From an uncultured Olsenella sp. (GTDB lineage: Bacteria; Actinomycetota; Coriobacteriia; Coriobacteriales; Atopobiaceae): a stretch of DNA of 64,000 bases. Position 1 is the first letter of the stretch. The number at the start of each line of letters is the position of its first letter. Under the pieces are notes generated by a model. It was not told where the DNA came from. It searched no databases and was given only the letters and a program-made list of their open reading frames with translations. Below are positions 39,028 to 46,688 of the stretch, in pieces. A program made the translations under genes and the position numbers. Location of the stretch: assembly GCA_900540955.1 (NCBI GenBank), contig UQIF01000001.1, forward strand, positions 248,001 to 312,000. Direction: 5' to 3'.

Positions 39028-39786
39028 ATGACCCAGAAAGAACAGGCGGAAGCGCCCATCATCGAGCTCCGCCACGTGGACAAGCACTATGGCGACCTTC
39101 ACGTGCTCAAGGATATCAACCTCGTGGTTGATCGCGGCGAAGTCGTCGTTGTCATCGGACCTTCCGGCTCCGGAAAATCTACCATGTGCCGCACTATCAA
39201 TCGCCTTGAGACCATTGATTCCGGCGAGATTCTCATCGAGGGCGAGCCTTTGCCCCAGGAGGGCAAGAAGCTCACTAAGGTTCGAGCAGAGCTCGGCATG
39301 GTGTTCCAGAGCTTCAATTTGTTCGCCCACATGACCGTTCTCGAGAACGTCACGCTTGGACCCATTCATGCCCTCGGAATGAAAAAGGAAGGGGCGGAAA
39401 AAGTCGCTATGGACCTGCTGGCGCGCGTGGGCGTGGCTGAGCAGGCGCAGAAGGTGCCCGCTCAGCTCTCTGGCGGGCAGCAGCAGCGCGTCGCAATCGC
39501 TCGTTCCTTGGCCATGCACCCCAAGGCTATGCTCTTCGACGAGCCCACGAGCGCGCTCGACCCCGAGATGATCAACGAGGTGCTCGATGTTATGGTCAAA
39601 CTTGCTCGAGAAGGCATGACCATGATTGTGGTTACACACGAGATGAATTTCGCGCGCCGCGTCGCCGATCGCGTTATCTTCATGGCCGACGGCCAAATCG
39701 TTGAGACTGGTTTGCCGCAGGAGTTCTTCGATCACCCGAAGACCGAGCGTGCCAAGGACTTCTTGAACAGCATTAAGGGGCACTAG
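39028..39786 (+). CDS. amino-acid ABC transporter ATP-binding protein
   Basis: A 252-residue GlnQ-type ATPase: Walker A GPSGSGKST, Q-loop VFQSFNLFAHMT, signature LSGGQQQRVAIAR, Walker B AMLFDEPTSALDP and H-loop VVTHEM. Very similar in pattern to GlnQ/HisP. ATG at 39028 follows ATAGGAGAG. The hydrolase gene starts 3 bases after its stop. Confidence 0.94.
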   Translation: MTQKEQAEAPIIELRHVDKHYGDLHVLKDINLVVDRGEVVVVIGPSGSGKSTMCRTINRLETIDSGEILIEGEPLPQEGKKLTKVRAELGMVFQSFNLFAHMTVLENVTLGPIHALGMKKEGAEKVAMDLLARVGVAEQAQKVPAQLSGGQQQRVAIARSLAMHPKAMLFDEPTSALDPEMINEVLDVMVKLAREGMTMIVVTHEMNFARRVADRVIFMADGQIVETGLPQEFFDHPKTERAKDFLNSIKGH

Positions 39787-39789
39787 ACA

Positions 39790-40593
39790 ATGAGAACCTG
39801 CGTTTCCTGCGATACCTGCGACCCTGAATGCCCCGTGCTCCGCGAGAAGCCTTCGGCGCGTCCGCTCATTTTTGTCTCCCCCCGATTTGAGCCTGGCAAA
39901 ATGTATGGTGAGGAGCAGCTTTCTGAAAACGAGGCGACTGCCAAGTGCTACGTTGACGCCATCTTTGAGGCCGGCGGCTTGCCCGTGATGATGAACATCA
40001 CTGAGGACGAGGCTTTGATTCGCGAGTACGTTGAGCGTGCAGACGGTATTTGCCTGCCGGGAGGTCCGGATATTTCGCCCAGACTCTGGGGAGATGATGC
40101 TGATCACCCGGGCTGTACGTTCTGCCCCGAGCGCGATGCCTTCGAGATGGTTCTGCTAAAGGCCTCGATTGCGGCCGATAAGCCTTTGTTTACCGTCTGC
40201 CGAGGGACCCAGGCCTTGAACGTAGCGCTGGGGGGCACGCTGTCCATGGATGTTCCAAGCGTGCCTCGAATTCCCGGGTCGCACGAATGGAATCACGTCA
40301 ACCTTATGAAGAAGACCAGCCACGATGTGATTATCGAGGAGGGGTCTCTTCTCTCCCGAGCCTGTGGGGGAGAAGCGCGTTATGCCGTTAACTCGGCCCA
40401 CCACTGTTGCGTTGATCGGCTTGGCCGAGGCCTTGTGCTCTCTGCCCGTTCCGACGATGGCATTCCCGAGTGCATCGAGATGCCTGGCAAGCATTTCGTA
40501 CTCGGGGTCCAATGGCACCCCGAGTACACTTGGTACTCTAGCGACCCGGATTTCAACATCTGGAAGTCCTTCGTCGAGGCTTGTCGGCGATAG
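39790..40593 (+). CDS. gamma-glutamyl hydrolase-like class I amidotransferase (peptidase C26)
   Basis: A 267-residue PuuD-type hydrolase. The nucleophile lies in TVCRGTQALNVALGG (near residue 139), and the His and Glu in VLGVQWHPEYTW. It likely cleaves gamma-glutamyl amide bonds of a small compound. The N-terminus CVSCDTCDPECP is unusual: four Cys in 12 residues, suggesting metal or disulfide binding. Located in the ABC operon, it may process the imported amino-acid derivative. Confidence 0.87.
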   Translation: MRTCVSCDTCDPECPVLREKPSARPLIFVSPRFEPGKMYGEEQLSENEATAKCYVDAIFEAGGLPVMMNITEDEALIREYVERADGICLPGGPDISPRLWGDDADHPGCTFCPERDAFEMVLLKASIAADKPLFTVCRGTQALNVALGGTLSMDVPSVPRIPGSHEWNHVNLMKKTSHDVIIEEGSLLSRACGGEARYAVNSAHHCCVDRLGRGLVLSARSDDGIPECIEMPGKHFVLGVQWHPEYTWYSSDPDFNIWKSFVEACRR

Positions 40594-40648
40594 CTCATTT
40601 CAGGCATGAAATAACGACTGCCAAATCAGGCAGGCTGAAACAGCAGGT

Positions 40649-41788
40649 TTAGGAAAGAAGGGCGTTGAGGGCCTCTATGGCCCGGTCGACGTCCTTCTTT
40701 GTGTTTGCCTAACCGGCGCTGAACCGGATGGTTCCGGTTGGAAACATGCCGAGCGTTTTATGTGCGGAGGGCGCGCAGTGAAGTCCGACGCGAACTTGTA
40801 TCCCGAAGTCGGAGTCGAGTGCGTGCGCAACCTGAGCCAGCTCATGGTGTGGGGTCTGAATGCTTACGACGCCTGTGCGCCCTTTGATGCTCTTTTTGCC
40901 GGCAATGCTTACGAGTCCAGCCTTTTTCGAGCGGCGCAATGCCTTCAATGAAACGGTCCGTCAGCTTGAGCTCGTGTTCCCTAATGACATCGATGCCCTT
41001 CTTGTTGATCCACCCGATTCCCGCTCCAACGCCGATGATGCCAGGCAGATTGGGAGTGCCGGCTTCAAGCCTGTCGGGCATGATTTCAGGCATGGTTTCA
41101 AGATCGCTGGAGCTGCCCGTGTCGCCGGTGTCCAAAGCGAGAATTTCGTTGGAAAAATCGCCCGTGAACAAGATTCCACTGATTCCCTGAGGGCCGAGCA
41201 GGCCCTTGTGACCTGTGAAGCATACGGCGTCGATGGGCAAAACGCCCGCGGCTTGAGCCGCGTCAATGGCATACCGAATGCGCCGCGCGCGACATATCTC
41301 CGCGATCTCGCGGATCGGCGTGACTGTGCCGCATACGTTGCTCGCGTGCGTGGTCAAGACGAGCTTTGTCCCAGGAGTAATGAGTCTCTCGATTTCGCGC
41401 GGGTCAAGATCGACTTCCGGCGGGCATGCCGCTTTCCAGAATGTAATGCCCCTAGCCGTCAGCTGCATTAAGGGCCTCATGAGCGCATTGTGTTCCATGC
41501 TCGTGACAACAACATGGTCTCCGGGATCTAGAAAGCCTTTTGCAGTGGGTTGATGAATTCAGTGACGTTGCGGGTGAAAACGACCTGCGATGGGTCTTCT
41601 CCTCCCAATAGCCGGGGAAGGTACTCTCGCGTCTCGAACACGGCATCATCTACGCCGTACGCGCTCGAGCAATCGCCACTTTCGATATTTGCGCCGGCCT
41701 CGGTCATGTATGAATAAACCGCTTTGGCCACACGCGGAGGTTTTGGAAAGGTGGTGCTTGCGTCGTCAAGGTAAATTCGCTCAGCCAT
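40649..41788 (-). pseudogene. degraded cysteine desulfurase-like (class V aminotransferase) paralogue
   Basis: Homology to the csd gene at 45268 is scattered over three frames. The N-terminal piece (41788-41528) reads YLDDASTTFPKPP to VTEFINPLQKAF, then TAG where a one-base loss shifts the frame; the expected LDPGDHVVVTSMEHN continues in another frame. The middle piece holds ASNVCGTV and CFTGHKGLLGPQG with the PLP Lys. A one-base gain in an A-run near 40930 shifts again; the C-terminal piece has RVGLHCAP with the catalytic Cys, but a TAG (near 40709) interrupts before the tail ANTKKDVDRAIEAL. Three lesions make it inactive unless they are assembly errors. Confidence 0.85.
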
Positions 41789-41815
41789 GAATAATCTCCG
41801 CTGACGGAATGGTTA

Positions 41816-41843
41816 TTTACTGAAAACTATAACGGCTTATAAT
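41816..41843 (+). promoter_or_regulatory. predicted promoter of the selenium operon
   Basis: TTTACT (41816-41821), 16-base spacer, perfect TATAAT (41838-41843). It lies between divergent genes and immediately abuts a long palindrome, so transcription would start inside the palindrome. Confidence 0.6.
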
Positions 41844-41845
41844 TT

Positions 41846-41878
41846 GTTTGTGACCAAACAGTCTGTTTGGTCACAAAC
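41846..41878. promoter_or_regulatory. 33-bp perfect palindromic operator candidate
   Basis: Arms of 16 bp (GTTTGTGACCAAACAG at 41846-41861, its complement at 41863-41878) around a single T. The TGACC/GGTCA half-sites and location over the predicted start site of the yedE promoter suggest a TetR-like or similar repressor site, although a transcribed hairpin is also possible. No regulator gene is adjacent. Confidence 0.65.
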
Positions 41879-41916
41879 GGTCAGTAGCGGTTGAGGAAGG
41901 AGGGGGATTCCTCATT

Positions 41917-42859
41917 ATGGACCTGAAGAAGGAGAGGGTCGCAATCATCGTGGGCGGTGCCGTCATCGGCGTTACCGCATCGATGCTTGTGTTCTTCGGA
42001 AACCCTGCCAACATGGGCTTCTGTATCGCTTGCTTTATTCGCGATACCGCTGGCGGCCTCGTGCTCCATCGTGCGGAGGCACTCCAGTATATCCGCCCTG
42101 AGCTTGTCGGCCTTGTTCTCGGCAGTTTCCTGCTCGCCACCGCAAAGAAGGAGTTCTCACCTCGCGGCGGATCTGCGCCTGTCACCCGCTTCGTGCTAGG
42201 GTTCTGCGTCATGATCGATGCCCTCATGTTCCTAGGCTGCCCGATCCGCATGATATTGCGTATCGCCGGAGGCGACTTGAACGCCTTCGCCGGCTTTGTG
42301 TGCGGCATCCTCATCGGCACCTACTTCCAGAACAAGGGCTTCTCGCTTCAGAGGACGTACCGTCTTCCCGCTTCAGAGGGTGTCATCTGGCCAATTGTGC
42401 AGCTCGGGCTTATAGTTCTTCTTGTGGCGGCGCCCACTTTTATCCTGTTCCGAGAGAACAAGCTGCTTTGGGATTTGTTGCCATCCTCGTTACGGCGCTC
42501 ACCACGAACCTTGTGCTTACCTATGGGATAGGTGGATATTATTTCAAGCTTGGTTTCGCTGAGCAGCCGATTGCCCACACCGATAGCTTGTGGAACTTCC
42601 TCGGCACTCTCGTCATGGGCTTCGGTTGTGTTCTTCTCGGGGCCGCCCACTCAGGCAGATGATCCTTTCCGGTGAGGGCAATGCCGATTCGGCCATAGCG
42701 ATTCTTGGTCTTACCGCCGGCGCTGCGTTCGCTCACAACTTTGGGCTCGCATCTAGCGGTAAGGGTACCACTCTCAACGGCCAGATTGCCGTTGTTGCCT
42801 GTCTTGCCGTCGTGCTCGTTATCGCGTGCGCTAACACCTTTGGAAAGAAGAAGGCCTAA
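41917..42859 (+). pseudogene. yedE: YedE/YeeE family selenium (sulfur) transporter, interrupted by two frameshifts
   Basis: The YedE family are multi-helix membrane proteins found beside selD in selenium-using bacteria. Frame one runs 41917-42531 (GNPANMGFCIACFIRDTAGG, then GCPIRMILR). Homology moves to a second frame from about 42465 (LGFVAILVTAL, then GGYYFKLGFAEQP) and to a third after a G-run at 42639-42642, giving PLRQMILSGEGNAD to the end at 42859 with AHNFGLASS. Each shift looks like a single-base indel. The start ATG at 41917 has GGAAGGAGG. Either the gene is decayed or the assembly has homopolymer errors. Confidence 0.85.
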
Positions 42860-42889
42860 GGCCCTTCGGCCATAATGAGGGGAGTACCA

Positions 42890-43096
42890 ATGCAGATCGT
42901 CGACGCCCGTGGCCTTTCGTGTTCGGAGCCGGTTGTTATGACTCGCAAGGCCATGGCTGGTAAAGAGCCTTCTTATCAGGTGCTTGTTGACGCCGTTGCA
43001 GCCAAAGAGAACGTCACGCGCTTTGCCATGAGTCAGGGATTCACAGTCAACGTGTCCGAGGACAGCGGGGAGTTCACGCTCAATATCGCGAAATAG
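42890..43096 (+). CDS. TusA/SirA-like sulfurtransferase
   Basis: A 68-residue TusA-fold protein with the Cys-x-x-Pro motif (GLSCSEPVVMTRKAM) near residue 10. Such proteins relay persulfide or perselenide. ATG at 42890 follows GGGGAG. Lies in the selenium operon between yedE and selD, and a 16-bp hairpin follows directly. Confidence 0.87.
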   Translation: MQIVDARGLSCSEPVVMTRKAMAGKEPSYQVLVDAVAAKENVTRFAMSQGFTVNVSEDSGEFTLNIAK

Positions 43097-43097
43097 C

Positions 43098-43134
43098 CGC
43101 AAGCTCCGCCGGAACAGCTCCGGCGGAGCTTGCG
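43098..43134 (+). terminator. very stable hairpin after the tusA-like gene
   Basis: Sixteen-bp perfect stem CGCAAGCTCCGCCGGA (43098-43113) with its complement (43119-43134), loop ACAGC, then TTTCAC. A short U-tract makes it a weak terminator or an mRNA boundary element. It is too far from any in-frame UGA to be a SECIS. Confidence 0.6.
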
Positions 43135-43150
43135 TTTCACGGAGGATCAC

Positions 43151-43261
43151 ATGACCTATATCGCGTCCTTCTTCTCTCATTTCGGCGCCACCGTTTCTTC
43201 TTGCCCAAATGCGCGTTTCGCCGAGGCTCTTGGAGCCGCTGAGCGGGCGCTCGCGATTTAG
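43151..43261 (+). CDS. 36-residue ORF resembling a shortened DUF3343 protein
   Basis: ATG at 43151 with a good RBS (GGAGGATCAC) and stop TAG at 43259-43261. The N-terminus YIASFFSHFGA resembles the start of DUF3343 proteins (YxxTFxTHFGA), and SSC follows, but the usual middle segment with PVPR is missing. It may be a remnant of a DUF3343 paralogue or a real small protein. Confidence 0.45.
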   Translation: MTYIASFFSHFGATVSSCPNARFAEALGAAERALAI

Positions 43262-43305
43262 CGCTTTGCGCGCGATACGATTGAGTCGATAGATGGGAGA
43301 TACTT

Positions 43306-44346
43306 ATGGATATGACAGGCGTTAAACTCACCGAACTCGTCGAGGCGGCGGGTTGTGCCGCCAAGCTCGCCCCTGGATACCTCTCTCAGGTGCTTGCAGA
43401 GCTCCCGAGGCTCGAGGACGAAAAGCTGCTCGTCGGATTCGACGCGTCCGACGACGCCTACGTCTACGATTTGGGCGACGGACGCGGTCTGGTGGGCACC
43501 ACGGACTTCTTTCCGCCGATGGTCGACGACCCGTTCCTGTTTGGGCAGGTCGCGGCGGCCAACGCTCTTTCGGACGTGTGGGCCATGGGAGGTACTCCGG
43601 TCCTCGCGCTCAATCTCCTGTGTTTCCCCAATTGCCTGGGGCTTGAGGTCGCGGGCCAAATTTTGGCAGGAGGTGCCGACAAATGCCGCGAGGCGGGCGT
43701 CATCGTGGCCGGAGGACACTCAATCAACGACCATGAGCCCAAGTTCGGTCTTGCGGTCTCCGGCTTCGTCGACCTCGACCGCCTTCTCGCGAACCGCAGC
43801 GCCCGTGAGGGGGACGCCCTTGTGCTCACCAAGGCGCTCGGCACGGGCATCTTGACCTCTGCGCATAAGGGCGGCATTCTCGACGACGAGGGCGTTAAGG
43901 TCGCCACGGACTCGATGATTACGCTGAATAAGCTGCCGATCGAGCTTGCACGCGGACTTGAGCTGCACGCATGTACTGACGTCACAGGCTTCTCGCTCAT
44001 GGGCCACGGCTGCGAGATGGCCGAGGCGAGCGGCATGACGGCGCGCATCAACGCTTCCGACGTTCCTCTTATGGCGCGGACACGAGAGATGGCAAGGATG
44101 GGGTTGATTCCGGCCGGCGCATATCGCAACCGTGATTTCTTCGGGCCTCGTGTGAGCATCTCCGACGACGTTCCGCTCGATCTCTCGGACGTACTGTTCG
44201 ACCCTCAAACCTCTGGCGGGCTGCTTCTTGCCATGCCCGAAGGCGACGCGGATGTGCTTGTTTCTCGCCTTCGCGATGCCGGCCAGCCGGCTTCCGTCAT
44301 CGGCTCCATGTGCGCGCACGATGGGTACTCCGTTCGCGTACTTTAA
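43306..44346 (+). CDS. selD: selenophosphate synthase
   Basis: Makes selenophosphate from selenide and ATP. The 346 residues have the catalytic Cys17 and Lys20 in AAGCAAKLAP (cysteine form, not selenocysteine), the ATP-binding Asp in VGTTDFFPPMVDDP, and GGHSINDHEPKFG. The gene anchors the locus as selenium-related. No selA/selB or tRNA-Sec is in the window, so use in Sec synthesis, mnm5se2U or a labile Se cofactor cannot be decided. Confidence 0.96.
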   Translation: MDMTGVKLTELVEAAGCAAKLAPGYLSQVLAELPRLEDEKLLVGFDASDDAYVYDLGDGRGLVGTTDFFPPMVDDPFLFGQVAAANALSDVWAMGGTPVLALNLLCFPNCLGLEVAGQILAGGADKCREAGVIVAGGHSINDHEPKFGLAVSGFVDLDRLLANRSAREGDALVLTKALGTGILTSAHKGGILDDEGVKVATDSMITLNKLPIELARGLELHACTDVTGFSLMGHGCEMAEASGMTARINASDVPLMARTREMARMGLIPAGAYRNRDFFGPRVSISDDVPLDLSDVLFDPQTSGGLLLAMPEGDADVLVSRLRDAGQPASVIGSMCAHDGYSVRVL

Positions 44347-44393
44347 TGATTGGCTTTACCACTGTTTTCGACTCTAGAGATAAGGAATTGGCT

Positions 44394-45014
44394 ATGACAA
44401 ACGAAGCGCAGGTCAACGCTCTTGGCGATGCGTGCCCCATCCCTGTGGTAAAGACCATCAAAGCCTTGGCGTCCCTAGGCGGGGCGGGGATCGTCGAGAC
44501 TCTCGTGGACAATAAGGTTGCCGTCGAGAACCTTAAGCGCCTCGCGGCCGACAAGGGCTGCGAGGTTGCCGTCACGCAGGCGTCCGAGAAGGAGTGGCAC
44601 GTCGTGCTCACCGCGCCCGAAGGTGTTGAGGTCGCAGCGAAAGATGCCGACGACGCCCAGTGCTATATCCCTACAAAAAAGAACCTCGTTGTGCAGATTT
44701 CCTCTGACGCCATGGGCAACGGGTCCGATGAGCTTGGCCGCAACCTCATGAAAGCCTTCATCTTCGCCATTACCCAGCAAGACGAGCTTCCCGCCACCAT
44801 GCTTTTCTATAACGGGGGAGCTCACTTAACCTGCGAGGGATCCCCTGCGCTCGAGGACCTGAAGTCTCTTGCTTCTCAGGGCGTCGAGATCCTTACCTGC
44901 GGAACCTGCCTCAACCACTTCGGCATCGCCGATACCCTCGCGGTCGGCGTGGTCACGAACATGTACGTGATCTGCCAGAAGCTTGAGCAGGCCTCCCACA
45001 TCGTCCGTCCTTAG
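44394..45014 (+). CDS. yedF: selenium metabolism protein YedF (TusA + DsrE-like domains)
   Basis: A 206-residue two-domain protein. The TusA domain has DACPIPVVKT with Cys14. The C-terminal half is DsrE-like (DELGRNLMKAFIFAITQQDELPATMLFYNGG, then LTCGTCLNHFGI with two Cys). Typical of the selD-linked YedF family. Start ATG at 44394 after TAAGGA; the frame is open upstream inside the selD end. Confidence 0.92.
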   Translation: MTNEAQVNALGDACPIPVVKTIKALASLGGAGIVETLVDNKVAVENLKRLAADKGCEVAVTQASEKEWHVVLTAPEGVEVAAKDADDAQCYIPTKKNLVVQISSDAMGNGSDELGRNLMKAFIFAITQQDELPATMLFYNGGAHLTCEGSPALEDLKSLASQGVEILTCGTCLNHFGIADTLAVGVVTNMYVICQKLEQASHIVRP

Positions 45015-45022
45015 GCGGCATC

Positions 45023-45271
45023 ATGCGCGTCAAAGTCGATTCCTTGGTTATCACGTTTCCGACCACGGCTGCGGCCATGGCGTGTGAGGATCTCTGCAAA
45101 AAGAAGGGCCTCCCTGGGCGCATGATCCCTGTGCCCGGACAGATCTCAGCCGGTTGCGGACTTGCCTGGAAGGTGTCGCCTGCCGACCGGCCCGTATTCG
45201 AGCTCGAGCTCGCTGCTGCGGGGATTGCCTTGAGCGGTATGGATATCGTCGGACTCTGGGAGCTTGCATGA
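45023..45271 (+). CDS. DUF3343 domain protein (putative Se/S carrier)
   Basis: An 82-residue protein: VITFPTTAAAMACEDLCKK, the PVPGQISAGCGLAWKV segment with a conserved Cys, then LELAAAGIALSGMDIVGLW. DUF3343 members neighbour yedF, selD and cysteine desulfurases. Its stop overlaps the next gene start (ATGA). Confidence 0.88.
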   Translation: MRVKVDSLVITFPTTAAAMACEDLCKKKGLPGRMIPVPGQISAGCGLAWKVSPADRPVFELELAAAGIALSGMDIVGLWELA

Positions 45272-46422
45272 CGAACGGAGATCTAATCTATCTCGACAAC
45301 GCGGCGACGAGCCTCTGGCGACCCCCCGAGGTAGTCGGCGCCGTCTGCCGCGCTCTCACCTCGATGGGAAATGCGGGAAGGAGCGCTACAGCGGAATCGC
45401 TCGATGCCGCGCGCGTCGTCTCAGCTTGCCGCGAGGCTTTGGCGACCCTTTTTGGCTGCGCAAGCGCTGATCATGTTTGCTTCACGACGAACTCTACCGA
45501 GGCACTGAACATCGCGATTTTGGGACTGGTCGGCAATGGCGATCGCATCGTCACCACGGTCCTTGAGCACAACTCCGTTCTCCGGCCCCTTGCCCGCATG
45601 GCCGACGAGCGCAATGCCCAGGTTTTCTTTGCAGGCTGCGACGGAAAGGGCGTACTTGATTACGATGAGCTTGCTCGCCTTGTTGTTCCTGGTACCAAGG
45701 CGGTCTTCTGTACACACGCCTCCAATGTCACGGGAAACGTCTGCGACCTGCTCCGCGTTTCCAGAATCGCGCACGATGCCGGCGCGCTTCTTGTTGTCGA
45801 TGCGTCCCAAACCGCTGGGCATCACCGCATAGATATGCGGGAAATGGGCATCGACGTCCTGTGCTTTACCGGGCACAAGGGCCTTATGGCTCCGCAGGGC
45901 ACCGGCGGACTTTGCGTTGCCGACGGGGTGGAGGTTTTGCCTGTGCTCGAGGGTGGAACCGGTGTCCACTCCTTTGATCGAAGACAGCCGCTTGATTGGC
46001 CCACGAGGCTTGAGGCCGGCACGTTAAACGTCCATGGGCTCTCTGGCCTTCTTGCCGCGGTTCAATTCCTCGAGGCCAATGGTGGCCCGGAGACGGCGTG
46101 TCGTCGCGAGGGGACCCTTGCGAGACACTTTCTTGAGGGCTTGCGTGACATTCCCGGCGTCATTACCTATGGCGATTTTAGTCAGCCGGACCGTTGCGCC
46201 ATCGTCTCGATCAACCTTGCGGGCATGGGGTCCGCCAATGTATCCGACATCCTAATGAGCGAGTTTGGCATAGCCACACGCCCTGGCGCTCATTGCGCGC
46301 CGCTTATGCACCGCGCGTTAGGAACCGAGGAACAAGGTGCCGTTAGATTTAGCTTCGGCTGGAATAACACCGACGATGAGGTAGATTCCGCTCTTGCCGC
46401 CATCCGAGCCATTGCGTGCTGA
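45268..46422 (+). CDS. cysteine desulfurase / selenocysteine lyase family protein
   Basis: A 384-residue class V PLP enzyme. YLDNAATSLWRPPEVV opens it; PLP Lys lies in CFTGHKGLMAPQG, and the catalytic Cys in RPGAHCAPLMHRALG, followed by the terminal VRFSFGWNNTDDEVD. Likely delivers selenium or sulfur to SelD/YedF/DUF3343. The ATG at 45268 overlaps the previous stop. Appears intact, unlike its paralogue at 40649-41788. Confidence 0.92.
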   Translation: MTNGDLIYLDNAATSLWRPPEVVGAVCRALTSMGNAGRSATAESLDAARVVSACREALATLFGCASADHVCFTTNSTEALNIAILGLVGNGDRIVTTVLEHNSVLRPLARMADERNAQVFFAGCDGKGVLDYDELARLVVPGTKAVFCTHASNVTGNVCDLLRVSRIAHDAGALLVVDASQTAGHHRIDMREMGIDVLCFTGHKGLMAPQGTGGLCVADGVEVLPVLEGGTGVHSFDRRQPLDWPTRLEAGTLNVHGLSGLLAAVQFLEANGGPETACRREGTLARHFLEGLRDIPGVITYGDFSQPDRCAIVSINLAGMGSANVSDILMSEFGIATRPGAHCAPLMHRALGTEEQGAVRFSFGWNNTDDEVDSALAAIRAIAC

Positions 46423-46688
46423 TACTTGAAGGATTGATAATAAATCTTTAAATATCGAGACGGGTGCATTCCAACTTTGCGCTCGTCTCGTTCTGTGTAT
46501 TCGGTAGCCACGCTTCGCTTGCGGGTTAATTGGGGCCGCTGACGGGAGCAGGTATCTACGGCTGTCTCTCTCACGATACACTTACGCCTAACTGTTCGTT
46601 TGGTTTTGTAAACTATTAGTTAGAAGTAGGACGTAGATAAGTAGGCAGGGGCTTACTTGTTTGCGAAGTTATTTGGAGAGGAGACTGT

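Noticed and set aside
40709..40711. TAG in the csd-like pseudogene as a recoded codon
   Set aside because: Selenocysteine uses TGA, not TAG, and the gene carries two further frameshifts. A nonsense mutation is the simpler reading.
43306..44346. Selenocysteine form of SelD
   Set aside because: The active-site residue is encoded as Cys17; no in-frame TGA occurs.
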